Positions 44,097 through 53,052 of a DNA stretch of 64,000 nucleotides are shown in pieces. A program made the translations under genes and the position numbers. Positions within the stretch are counted from its first letter, which is position 1. Each line of letters begins with the position of its first letter. The stretch is from positions 1 through 64,000 of the forward strand of contig JAEOTL010000062.1 of assembly GCA_016839845.1 (NCBI GenBank), in the 5' to 3' direction. The notes beneath the pieces were generated by a model. It was not told where the DNA came from. It saw only the letters and a program-made list of their open reading frames with translations, and did not search any database. This DNA is from Promethearchaeota archaeon (GTDB lineage: Archaea > Asgardarchaeota > Lokiarchaeia > Sigynarchaeales > SOKP01).

Positions 44097-45632
44097 CTAA
44101 TCTTCCTCTTCTATATAATAATCTTTAAATTTCGAATCGTAAGTGTGTAAATGGAACTTATTAGGAGATAGCAAGTAATTGGGATCTACTGTTTTCTTCA
44201 TATCTCTGAAAAATTGTTCATATTCCGGGGTAAACGCTCCCGCTTCAGTAACGGATTGTGATATGGATTCTCCTAACCAATAGTGAGCACCTCCATACCG
44301 AACTTGATGTCGTATTTTTTTATGCCATCTGTCCATATTTTTTTCCCGTTCTCCTTCTATGTTTTTCCCCCCAACTCCACCTAATACCACAAAATTACCG
44401 TTTGGTAGAAAATAGAGCATAGATGCGAAAATTCCAGGCCAAACTGCACCTCCACTAAATTCACTGGCATGTTTCTTACTGAAATCAACTATCTTATCAT
44501 GTACTTCTCCCATATGTGAGATTGGGATTTTATGACAAGTAGCCATTGAAATTTGAGCTGGCATAGGGGAAATAGATTGTTGGAAGAAATGAAATGTTCC
44601 CTCTAAATCGTAGCCAAATTTAGGCTCTTCATCAAACTCAGGGTTTATCAATGATCCTGGTACTTGAACAGCATCATTTTCCATGATCTTAGCAAGTTTC
44701 TCAAGTTTTAACTCTAAAGTACTCTCTTCCATGGCTTCAATAGTTATATTCATAAGAGGACCTTTAGCTGTAATTGTTTGACCTGTTTCCTTTTTAAATT
44801 GAGGAAGCCTCATCTGAATTAAAATCGCTGGTAATACTGAAATATCCCGTAAAGCCTCATTTACTTCGAATCGTATCTTTTTTGATAATTCAAATACTTT
44901 ATTATAATCATCTTTGTTGAGCACATACATCCGTGCCTGCTTATATGGGGGATCAGGGAATAATCTCAAGAAAGCTTTTGTTTTAATTCCCATGGTTCCC
45001 ACATCTCCCATAAATAGCCCTGTAAAGTCGGGGGAAACACCATATCTGCAAAATGGTTTCGCGTATTTGTTTGCTGCTGATCCAGTCCTAATGATTGTTC
45101 CTTCAGGATTTGGGAGGACTACTTCTACGCCTAAGCAAATATCAGGAACAAGACCGTATTTAGTTGAGCCACCTCCAGCGGTACTATTGGAAAGTCCACC
45201 TCCAATGGTTGCTGCGAATCCACTTCCGGGACCAATTACACCGGTAGTATAACCTGTAGGATGGAGATGAGATATTAACGCACCCCATGTAATTCCACAA
45301 CCGACTACGATATAGTAGTCATCTTTGTTGAATTCAATAACTTGATTCATTCTGGTAAGATCTAAAAGAATTCCGCTCTCAGTGACAGAACCTCCAACAA
45401 GATCAGCACCTCCACCTCTTGGTACCATTCTTATTTTGTACTTATTGGCGATCTTGACTATTTCAGATACTTCTTCAGTGGTTTCAGGGCGTACGATCAT
45501 GTCAGCCCATCGGTCAGGAAACGCAGGATCAACATTTCGTGAATATGCTGCCTTCATAAAATCTTTTTCAGTTACAAAGTCTTCTCCAACAACATTTTCA
45601 ATCTCTTTATATGCTTCTTTTACTTTCGAAAT
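44097..45632 (-). CDS. FAD-linked oxidase (GlcD-like), paralog 1, probable AUU start
   Basis: The FAD-binding PCMH domain has P-R-G-G-G-A-D-L-V-G-G-S and G-P-G-S-G-F-A-A-T-I-G-G-G-L-S-N; the C-terminal oxidase domain ends with V-D-P-N-Y-L-L-S-P-N-K. It oxidises an alcohol or hydroxy acid; substrate unknown. The first ATG in frame (45557) cuts off 25 residues that are conserved in all paralogs (SKVKEAYKEIENVVGEDF). Those residues begin at ATT (45632-45630), preceded by GTGAT five bases upstream and by an in-frame TGA two codons before TTA-AAA. I therefore place the start at ATT. It is co-transcribed with the CCG-domain subunit. Confidence 0.85.
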   Translation of the reverse strand: MSKVKEAYKEIENVVGEDFVTEKDFMKAAYSRNVDPAFPDRWADMIVRPETTEEVSEIVKIANKYKIRMVPRGGGADLVGGSVTESGILLDLTRMNQVIEFNKDDYYIVVGCGITWGALISHLHPTGYTTGVIGPGSGFAATIGGGLSNSTAGGGSTKYGLVPDICLGVEVVLPNPEGTIIRTGSAANKYAKPFCRYGVSPDFTGLFMGDVGTMGIKTKAFLRLFPDPPYKQARMYVLNKDDYNKVFELSKKIRFEVNEALRDISVLPAILIQMRLPQFKKETGQTITAKGPLMNITIEAMEESTLELKLEKLAKIMENDAVQVPGSLINPEFDEEPKFGYDLEGTFHFFQQSISPMPAQISMATCHKIPISHMGEVHDKIVDFSKKHASEFSGGAVWPGIFASMLYFLPNGNFVVLGGVGGKNIEGEREKNMDRWHKKIRHQVRYGGAHYWLGESISQSVTEAGAFTPEYEQFFRDMKKTVDPNYLLSPNKFHLHTYDSKFKDYYIEEED

Positions 45633-45817
45633 TTTTAATCACATTATTTTGTAAATGATATCTGATTTTTGTTAAATGTTGAATTCAATTTAATAGTTAT
45701 TCTTAATTCAGATTCTTTATTTAACTATTCTAAGAATAGCCAATAGTTATGATACTAAATTGATTAAAAGATTATAATAAAATTAAAAATTAAAAAGAAA
45801 AAATAGAAATTGATTTC

Positions 45818-45973
45818 TCACATCCATGCTCCAATAGGCAACATCAGTATAATATTGAAAAATATAGAAATAATAATAAAAACTGCAAGCCATGAATGAA
45901 TACTATCTAACCGTTTATTTATCTTCATTAATTCATTAACAATATCATCCTTTGAATCTTGAATTTCACCCAT
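45818..45973 (-). CDS. Small single-pass membrane protein, 51 residues
   Basis: A short open frame starts at ATG 45973 with an excellent Shine-Dalgarno site (AGGAGGGAGTG) and ends at TGA 45818. Residues 1-25 are charged and helical (MGEIQDSKDDIVNELMKINK); residues about 28-46 form a clean transmembrane helix (WLAVFIIISIFFNIILML). The layout, a short cytosolic helix plus one membrane span, resembles XhlA-like and other small membrane anchors. It sits between two FAD-oxidase genes on the same strand, so it may anchor one of these otherwise soluble redox proteins; that is inference. Confidence 0.65.
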   Translation of the reverse strand: MGEIQDSKDDIVNELMKINKRLDSIHSWLAVFIIISIFFNIILMLPIGAWM

Positions 45974-46144
45974 TTCACTCCCTCCTATCAATATAATTTA
46001 TAATTACTATATTTTAGGAAATAAGCTCTTAAAAATCTTTTTTTAAAACAGTAACCCAAAAATAATAAAAAAATTTGGAATATTAGGAATCCAAACACAC
46101 ATTTGTGTAAAAATAAAAGAAAAAGATTGAAATTAATTATTTTT

Positions 46145-47626
46145 TTAATCTGGTTCTACATAATAATCTGCAAACTTGGAATCGTACGTATGCAGATGAA
46201 ATTTGTTAGGGCTTAACAGCCAATTTGGATCAACCGTTTTCTTCATATCCCTGAAGAATTGCTCATATTCCGGTGTAAACGCTCCCGCTTCAGTAACTGA
46301 TTGTGAGATGGACTCTCCGAGCCAATAGTGTGCTCCACCGTATCGTACTTGGGTTCTAATTTTTGAATGCCATAACTCCATATTTTTCTCATGCCACTCA
46401 TCCGTATTTTCGCCCCCTACACCCCCTAACACAACCATATTTCCATTTGGTAAGAAATATTGTGTGGCCTCAAATGTATCTCGCATCACAGAACCCGGTA
46501 TATCATCTGCATGCCTATTATTCCACGCAACATTCTCATCATGAACGTGCCCTAAAGTGGAGATTGGGATTTTATGACATGTTGCCATAGCAATTCTTCC
46601 AGGGACAGGGGAAATTCCTGCTTGAAAGTAGTGAAAAGCCGCTTTCAAATTAGGGGGTGCGTTAGCACCAGGAGCGGCAGGCAACATCATTGTGTCTTCT
46701 TTCATGATATCTTCAAGTATTTTAATATATTTCTCAAGGATCTCTAAATCCATTGCTTCTACTGAAACTGATATCCCTGGACCTTTAACATTCGGGATTT
46801 TAAATTGTGCAAAGTAAAATGGCGGAAACGAGCTAAGACCAAGCAAACCATCAGGAAGTTCGTACCTAATTTTTTTAGCTAACAAAAAGACCTTATTATA
46901 ATCATATTCCTTGAGGAGAAAAACTCGATTGGCTTTATAGGGGTGTTCCCGGTATATTTTTAAGTATGCTTTGCATTTAATTCCCATAGTTCCAACATCA
47001 CCCATGAACAGACCTGTGAAATCTGGTGAAACACCATACCTACAAAAAGGTTTTGCATATTTGTTAGCTGCTGAACCTGTTCTAATTATCGTTCCTTCTG
47101 GATTGGGAAGCACCACCTCAACTCCAAGGCAGTTGTCAGGCACGAGACCATATTTAGTTGACCCTCCGCCAGCTGTGCTATTCGAAAGACCTCCCCCAAT
47201 AGTAGCAGAAAATCCGCTACCCGGACCAGTTACACCAGTTGTATATCCCTCTGGGACCAATTGAGAAAGTAAATCCCCCCAGGTAATTCCCACCCCAACT
47301 ACGATATAATAATCATCTTTGTTAAACTCTTCAAGCTTATTCATTCGCGTCATATCAATAAGTATCCCTTCTTCCGTGACGCTACCCCCTACAAGATCCG
47401 CACCACCACCGCGTGGAACCATTCGCATTTTATATTTATTCGCAATTTTCACAATTTCAGATACTTCTTCAGTAGTTTCTGGACGCACAATTATATCTGC
47501 CCATCTATCTGGAAACGCGGGATCTACATTTCTTGAATATGCTGCTTTCATAAAATCGCTATCAGAGACAAAATCATCACCGACGACATCCTCTATTTCC
47601 TTATACGCTTCTTTTACTTTTGACAT
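46145..47626 (-). CDS. FAD-linked oxidase (GlcD-like), paralog 2
   Basis: This is the paralog with a normal start: ATG 47626, preceded by AAGTGAT (the in-frame GTG at 47635 lies inside that site). The N-terminus MSKVKEAYKEIEDVVGDDF fixes the true start of the family. The FAD motifs P-R-G-G-G-A-D-L-V-G-G-S and G-P-G-S-G-F-S-A-T-I-G-G-G are intact, and the C-terminus ends L-L-S-P-N-K-F-H-L. A proline/alanine-rich insert lies near residue 310 (PAAPGANAPPN). There is no Fe-S partner gene adjacent. The small membrane protein lies downstream on the same strand. Confidence 0.9.
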   Translation of the reverse strand: MSKVKEAYKEIEDVVGDDFVSDSDFMKAAYSRNVDPAFPDRWADIIVRPETTEEVSEIVKIANKYKMRMVPRGGGADLVGGSVTEEGILIDMTRMNKLEEFNKDDYYIVVGVGITWGDLLSQLVPEGYTTGVTGPGSGFSATIGGGLSNSTAGGGSTKYGLVPDNCLGVEVVLPNPEGTIIRTGSAANKYAKPFCRYGVSPDFTGLFMGDVGTMGIKCKAYLKIYREHPYKANRVFLLKEYDYNKVFLLAKKIRYELPDGLLGLSSFPPFYFAQFKIPNVKGPGISVSVEAMDLEILEKYIKILEDIMKEDTMMLPAAPGANAPPNLKAAFHYFQAGISPVPGRIAMATCHKIPISTLGHVHDENVAWNNRHADDIPGSVMRDTFEATQYFLPNGNMVVLGGVGGENTDEWHEKNMELWHSKIRTQVRYGGAHYWLGESISQSVTEAGAFTPEYEQFFRDMKKTVDPNWLLSPNKFHLHTYDSKFADYYVEPD

Positions 47627-47880
47627 TTTTATCACTTATTTTTAATGATAGGTTAATTGATTTTCTTGTAATGATGTATCAAATTTAATAATTATTCTTA
47701 AATAGCTTTTCCTAAATTTTATCGTCTCAAAAAAAATGCCTTTACTACGATTGATAGGGCTAAATTCAAGATTAATATAAGAAAATTGGCTTAATTAGCT
47801 ATTCTAGAAAAGCTAAAATGATAAAATACAGTTAAAAAAAATTGTAAATAAGGTTAGATACTGTTTGAGAGACTTCCTTA

Positions 47881-49413
47881 TTACTCATCATTTACATAAT
47901 GCTGAGTAATATCATCATCATAACTGTATAAATGCCATTTATTTGGGCTTAACAGGAAATTAGGATCGACTGCTTTTTTCATATCCTTAAAGAATTTGAC
48001 GAAATCTGGAGTAAAAGCACCTGCTTCTGTAATTGATTGCGATATTGATTCTCCAAGCCAATAATGTGCAGCACCATATCGAACTTGATATCGAATCTTC
48101 TTATGCCATAAATCCATAGAAAGCTGACGCTTTTCTTCAACGTTATCTGCATTAAAACCTCCAACAAATATGCAATTTCCATTTGGCATAAAAGCTATGA
48201 CACCAGCCCAAATAGCCATAGTACCGGGAGGATAGGTTTTATAATGATCAATATCAAATTGTTGGGCTTTCTTTGATAATTCTGGTAAGCCCGACATTGG
48301 TACTTTGTGGCAGGTGGTACAAGTAATCTTAGGTGGCGCCACTGAAATTAAGTTATGGAAGTAGTTAAAACTCGCTTTTAAATTGTATTGCCATGTGTCA
48401 GGCCGTTCTGTAGAGGATTCAATTTCTCCAAACGAGATTGGACGGGTTGTCTCATCTTTTGCCATGATTTCATCAACTTTTTCTATATACACATCTAAAA
48501 TTCTCTGATCTGTCGCTTCTAAATTGATTGCTGCTAATGGCCCTTTTATTCTTGGTCTTTGGGCAGGACTTTGCCCACTTTGAGCAGCCATCATCATCGT
48601 AATTTCAAGTGGTAGGACGCTTAATCCAAGAAGGGCATCCTGAACTTCCATTCTTAATTTATGAGCTTTCTTAAATACTTCATTGTAATCATTTTTGTTA
48701 AATACATACATACGAGACGCTTTATATGGAGGATCGCGGAATAATCTCATATAGGCTTTTGTTTTAATTCCCATGGTTCCGACATCTCCCATGAAAAGTC
48801 CTGTGAAATCAGGTGATACACCGTACCTACAAAAGGGAGTTGCGTACTGATTTGACGCAGAACCTGTTTTTACAATTGTACCTTCTGGATTTGGCAACAC
48901 AACTTCAACGCCTAAGCATACATCTGGAACTAACCCATATTTTGTAGAGCCTCCTCCTGCTGTACTATTTGATAATCCCCCTCCAATTGTTGCTGAAAAT
49001 CCACTTCCTGGCCCTGTAACTCCTGAAGTCAAGCCCCTTGGGTGTAATTCTGATAATAGTGCTCCCCATGTGACACCACATTCAACTACATAATAAAAAT
49101 CATCTTCATTAATTTCGATAATTTTATTCATTCTTGTGAGGTCGAGTAAAATGCCACCTAGGGTTGTAGAGCCTCCGACAAGGTCAGCACCTCCACCTCG
49201 CGGAACCATTCGAATTTTATATTTATTTGCAATTTTTACAATCTCCGATACTTCTTCTGGAGTTTCAGGTCTTACAATGATGTCTGCCCATCGATCTGGA
49301 AACGCAGGGTCGACATTTCGGGAGTAAGCAGCTTTCATAAAATCCTTATCGCTTATGAAATCGTCTCCAACAACACTTTCAATTTCCTTATACGCATTTT
49401 TAACTTTTGAGAT
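47881..49413 (-). CDS. FAD-linked oxidase (GlcD-like), paralog 3, possible AUC start
   Basis: Full-length paralog with intact PCMH motifs (G-G-G-A-D-L-V-G-G-S-T, G-P-G-S-G-F-S-A-T-I-G-G-G). The conserved N-terminus SKVKNAYKEIESV is preceded by ATC (49413-49411), which aligns with the ATG of paralog 2 and sits five bases behind GGTGA. GTG codons at 49425 and 49422 are alternative starts, but they overlap that Shine-Dalgarno site. A C-T-T-C-H segment in the oxidase domain resembles a heme c site but is probably not one. It is followed by 240 bases of spacer before paralog 2. Confidence 0.87.
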   Translation of the reverse strand: MSKVKNAYKEIESVVGDDFISDKDFMKAAYSRNVDPAFPDRWADIIVRPETPEEVSEIVKIANKYKIRMVPRGGGADLVGGSTTLGGILLDLTRMNKIIEINEDDFYYVVECGVTWGALLSELHPRGLTSGVTGPGSGFSATIGGGLSNSTAGGGSTKYGLVPDVCLGVEVVLPNPEGTIVKTGSASNQYATPFCRYGVSPDFTGLFMGDVGTMGIKTKAYMRLFRDPPYKASRMYVFNKNDYNEVFKKAHKLRMEVQDALLGLSVLPLEITMMMAAQSGQSPAQRPRIKGPLAAINLEATDQRILDVYIEKVDEIMAKDETTRPISFGEIESSTERPDTWQYNLKASFNYFHNLISVAPPKITCTTCHKVPMSGLPELSKKAQQFDIDHYKTYPPGTMAIWAGVIAFMPNGNCIFVGGFNADNVEEKRQLSMDLWHKKIRYQVRYGAAHYWLGESISQSITEAGAFTPDFVKFFKDMKKAVDPNFLLSPNKWHLYSYDDDITQHYVNDE

Positions 49414-49486
49414 TTTATTCACCACTAACGTTATATTCAATTATAAAGAATTACACGAGGAAATTAATTAAAGTTTTCCTTCAAAG

Positions 49487-50674
49487 TTAAATATTCAATT
49501 CAATACTCTTTTCTATAAAAATTTCAGTTATAAGTGATTTTAATGATGGACTATCCTTTAATTCGAGAACTTGGTTTGTTTTATAAAATTTCTCAAGAGT
49601 TTCCCAAATAGTTGTTGTGTTTTGAATTCGCTCTGCAAATTTAGCTAGTTTTTGTGATGCAAGAACCGTCTGTCCTTTGAATAAATAGCATAAAGAAAAG
49701 TTTGGCAGAGATTCCATTAGTACCGTATATTGACCAAATTTAGCTCGATCAAACTCTTCAGAGAAGAACTCATCACTGAATGAAGTAAAGGCTGACAAAA
49801 AACTTCCAAACATTTCGTTGTCGCGTTCCCATTCATCAACAAAAGAGTAGGAAAAAATAAGAACGCCACCTTCAGTTATTATAAGAAGTACTACGGGTTC
49901 TTCATTAACTAACTCCTCAGTTGTTTGACCCGGTTTTTCAGTGAAAAAGAATAATGAATCTTTAATTTTCGCTTGCTTTTTAGGCAATAATTTTTTTGGT
50001 TTAGCAGATTCCTCTTTCAATCCTAAATAAAAAAACAAATAGCAAAAATTTATCCCTATTCTTACAATATACAATGAGAATCCTGGAAAATTAAATACAT
50101 CAAAAATCGTAAAGAAAACAAAAATAAAGAATCCAATAGACAAATATAAATTTTTTCTACGTATAATACCTTTTGATTGAATGCTCTTGCGAAGGAAACC
50201 AATTCCATTAAAAAGAACAGAAAAATCAAAAATAGCGATAAGAACGAATGCGGGAGATGAAACATTGAATCTCGCATCAATTAAACTCCAACCTGGATTT
50301 ATAGGATCGTCAAAAATAAATGAATTCAACGTATCGAAAAATACAAAGAATTCAAAGATTATTCCCAAAATTACATAAATTGAGACAATATACCATTTCA
50401 TCTCAGGTAATAAAATCTGCGCAGTTATCAGCATTGCTAAAATTAATGGTATGGGAACCCACATATAACTTAAAATACTATACAATCCATACGAATTATC
50501 CATATTATTTCCCATTGTAAAAACTATCGTTGCGAAATCGACGATGGGGCCTAACCACATAAATCCCATGAAGAAAATCATTAGGGCTAAATAAGACAGA
50601 AGCTTAATATCAAACTCCCTTGATTTATGGAAGAAGTATGCCCCAGTTATAATACTAAAAATAAGTACGCCCAA
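49487..50674 (-). CDS. Seven-helix-like membrane protein fused to a longin/roadblock-like domain
   Basis: The first 220 residues contain about six or seven transmembrane helices. After a basic linker (AKPKKLLPKKQAKIKD), residues 265-395 match the C-terminal domain of the TPR proteins at 53-64 kb: VVLLIITEGGVLIFSY, F-G-S-F-L-S-A-F-T-S-F-S-D-E-F-F, F-D-R-A-K-F-G-Q-Y-T-V-L-M-E-S and C-Y-L-F-K-G-Q-T. A membrane receptor with a cytosolic small-GTPase-regulator-like domain is a plausible reading. TTG 50674 lies inside the first helix; the frame stays open to 50743, so the real start is probably further upstream (for example ATA 50731). Confidence 0.68.
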   Translation of the reverse strand: MGVLIFSIITGAYFFHKSREFDIKLLSYLALMIFFMGFMWLGPIVDFATIVFTMGNNMDNSYGLYSILSYMWVPIPLILAMLITAQILLPEMKWYIVSIYVILGIIFEFFVFFDTLNSFIFDDPINPGWSLIDARFNVSSPAFVLIAIFDFSVLFNGIGFLRKSIQSKGIIRRKNLYLSIGFFIFVFFTIFDVFNFPGFSLYIVRIGINFCYLFFYLGLKEESAKPKKLLPKKQAKIKDSLFFFTEKPGQTTEELVNEEPVVLLIITEGGVLIFSYSFVDEWERDNEMFGSFLSAFTSFSDEFFSEEFDRAKFGQYTVLMESLPNFSLCYLFKGQTVLASQKLAKFAERIQNTTTIWETLEKFYKTNQVLELKDSPSLKSLITEIFIEKSIELNI

Positions 50675-50910
50675 AACTACAAGGCCATTAAGTAAGACAT
50701 AATAAGATAGAGCTATAAATAAACACCATATAAGGTTGTTATTTCAAGAGAATCCTATTTCTAGATTCTTATACGTAAATTAATTTTTAAAGTTTTACCT
50801 TCACATACGATAATTAAGTTAATTTGATAAGGCAAAAATGATAGAAATAAATAATTATATTAGGAAATTATACAATATTTCCTATTTTCAAAAAATTGAG
50901 TTTATAATAG

Positions 50911-52320
50911 ATGAAAAAACCGAATATTATATTTATTCTCATCGATGATATGGGATGGAAGGATTTGGGATGCTACGGCAGTACGTTTTATGAGACACCG
51001 AATATCGATAAACTCGCAACTGAGGGTATGAGTTTTACAAATGCATACTCAACCTGCCCGGTGTGTTCTCCCGCTCGAGCAAGTATACTGACAGGAAAAT
51101 ACCCCGCTAGGATTGGTCTTACAAACTATATAGGTGGAAGATCTAAAGGTAAGCTTATAGATGCACCCTTCATTGATCATTTACCCTTGTCAGAAAAATC
51201 AATAGCTAAGGTTTTAAAGGAAAATGGGTACAACACGTGGCACGTCGGTAAATGGCATCTGGGAGAGGAACAATATTATCCTGCGAAACATGGATTTGAT
51301 GTAAATATTGGTGGAGGTCATTGGGGTTTATCATTTAAAGGGTATTTCAACCCGTGGAATATTCCTACTATTGATGATAATGATGCTCCTGAGGGAACTT
51401 ATTTGACGGACTATCTTACTGATAAAGGAATTGAATTAATTACTAGCAAAAATGAAAAACCTTTTTTTCTGAACATGTGGTATTATAGTGTACATATTCC
51501 GATTATGGCTAAACCTGAGAAAATCGAATATTTCAGAAAAAAAAAAGAAAGATTAGGTTTGGATAAAATTTACCCCTTTGAAGACGGAGATCATTTTCCT
51601 ACTGAGAGAAAAAAAGATTTGGTTATTAGGAGACGAAAATTGCAATCCAGTGCGAATTATGCTGCCATGGTGCACTCTGTTGATGAAAACGTGGGAAGAA
51701 TTCTTAAAGCTATTGAAGAATCAAGAGAATCTGAGAATACAATTGTGTTTTTCACATCAGATAATGGGGGATTAGCCACAGCAGAAGGTTCACCAACTAG
51801 TAATTCCCCTTTATCGGAAGGAAAAGGGTGGATGTATGAAGGAGGAGTTCGAGATCCTTTAATTGTTAAATGGTCAGGACAGATAAAGGAGAATTCGACT
51901 TGTGAAATCCCTATAAACTTTAACGATTTTTATCCAACCTTCTTGGAACTAGCAGGAATTGATTTGATGCCTGAGCAACATCAAGATGGGGATAGCATTC
52001 TTCCATTATTAAAAGGAGAGAAGACAATGTATGATAGAAGTTTATTTTGGCACTATCCACATTATGGAAATCAAGGAGGGACTCCAGGATCCTCGATTAG
52101 AAAAGGCGACTATAAATTGATTGAGTTTTTTGAGGATGACCATGTTGAACTGTATAATCTAAGAAATGATATTGAAGAAAAAAACGAAATATCTAGGAAA
52201 TTTCCTGAGATTACTGAAAATCTAAAAACCTTACTTAGAGACTGGAGATTATCTATTAAAGCAAAAATCCCCCAAAAAAATCCCAATTATAAACAACAAA
52301 TATCGTATAGGAATAAATAA
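50911..52320 (+). CDS. Type I sulfatase (arylsulfatase family)
   Basis: A formylglycine-type sulfatase. The maturation/active-site motif is C52-S-P-A-R56 followed by ASILTGKYP; metal ligands include D12-D13 (FILIDDMG) and S-D-N-G-G. V-G-K-W-H-L-G supplies the catalytic Lys and His. The length (469 residues) fits. No signal peptide precedes the domain, so the enzyme should be cytoplasmic, whereas most relatives are exported. A maturation enzyme (FGE or anSME) must be encoded elsewhere. It stands alone in front of the toxin-antitoxin pair. Confidence 0.9.
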   Translation: MKKPNIIFILIDDMGWKDLGCYGSTFYETPNIDKLATEGMSFTNAYSTCPVCSPARASILTGKYPARIGLTNYIGGRSKGKLIDAPFIDHLPLSEKSIAKVLKENGYNTWHVGKWHLGEEQYYPAKHGFDVNIGGGHWGLSFKGYFNPWNIPTIDDNDAPEGTYLTDYLTDKGIELITSKNEKPFFLNMWYYSVHIPIMAKPEKIEYFRKKKERLGLDKIYPFEDGDHFPTERKKDLVIRRRKLQSSANYAAMVHSVDENVGRILKAIEESRESENTIVFFTSDNGGLATAEGSPTSNSPLSEGKGWMYEGGVRDPLIVKWSGQIKENSTCEIPINFNDFYPTFLELAGIDLMPEQHQDGDSILPLLKGEKTMYDRSLFWHYPHYGNQGGTPGSSIRKGDYKLIEFFEDDHVELYNLRNDIEEKNEISRKFPEITENLKTLLRDWRLSIKAKIPQKNPNYKQQISYRNK

Positions 52321-52402
52321 TTTATTACAAAACTTTATAATTTATATTGATCTGTAATATTTTGTAAACTAAAGTAATTACTTAAATTAGAACTGTAAAA
52401 TA

Positions 52403-52657
52403 ATGGAAAAAGAAAAACCTAAAGTACTACATACGGAATTAAGAGGTAGTTTATCAACAAGATTTAATATCATCAAATCCGTTTTGGGAATACAAAATGA
52501 CGCTGAGGTTGTTCGGTTTCTAATTCAAAACTATTATAAGGAGTATTTAGAAAGTAAAAAAATAATAGCAAGAGAAGAAATTGAGCGTGATCGTGATATA
52601 GTTAAACAGTTTATGGAAAAATATGGTGAAGAATGGCGAAAACTTGGTGAAGATTAG
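52403..52657 (+). CDS. Putative antitoxin of a Doc/Fic module
   Basis: This 84-residue protein directly precedes and overlaps the Doc-like gene by one base (TAGTG). The N-terminal third (LRGSLSTRFNIIKSVLGIQND) has a ribbon-helix-helix-like strand-helix pattern for DNA binding; the C-terminal half is a long charged helix (EEIERDRDIVKQFMEKYGEEW) that could cover the toxin. The antitoxin call comes mainly from position and size. Confidence 0.7.
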   Translation: MEKEKPKVLHTELRGSLSTRFNIIKSVLGIQNDAEVVRFLIQNYYKEYLESKKIIAREEIERDRDIVKQFMEKYGEEWRKLGED

Positions 52658-53031
52658 TGATTTGGATTCCTAATCTTGATTACGTTGAGGAATTATTTAA
52701 GGATCAAATCAAGGTAGGTTTATTAATGAATCGGGAAGGGCTTATGTCTACACTTGATAAAGTACAATGGGGTATTCCTTTTAAAGATGCCCCATCTATA
52801 TGGGATCAAGTCACTATTTTATATAAGGAAATTGTAGATAACCATTACTTTTCAGATGGCAATAAGAGGATCGCTTCCTTAATAGCATATATTTTTCTAT
52901 ATAAAAATGGGTATAAATTTTCTCCTCCTAAAGGAGATGTATATGAAGTTACTTTAGACGTAGCACAAGGATTAAAATCTTTTGATGATATTAAAGATTG
53001 GTTTAAAAGATACTCAAATAAAGAATATTAA
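52657..53031 (+). CDS. Doc/Fic-family toxin
   Basis: A 124-residue single-domain Fic-fold protein with the active-site loop H63-Y-F65-S-D67-G-N-K-R71. Classical Fic (AMPylating) enzymes read HxFx(D/E)GNGR, while Doc kinases carry K at the position of the second G, as here (G-N-K-R). So Doc-type phosphorylation of elongation factor is more likely than AMPylation. The GTG start overlaps the antitoxin stop, giving translational coupling. It converges with the TPR genes, 21 bases away. Confidence 0.85.
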   Translation: MIWIPNLDYVEELFKDQIKVGLLMNREGLMSTLDKVQWGIPFKDAPSIWDQVTILYKEIVDNHYFSDGNKRIASLIAYIFLYKNGYKFSPPKGDVYEVTLDVAQGLKSFDDIKDWFKRYSNKEY

Positions 53032-53052
53032 TTAATCCACCTGGGATAATAA

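Noticed and set aside
45097..45557. Plus-strand open frames opposite the FAD-oxidase genes (45-47.7 kb and 49.1 kb)
   Set aside because: They are antisense shadows of the conserved glycine-rich PCMH domain, with Pro/Ser-rich repeats and no homology logic.
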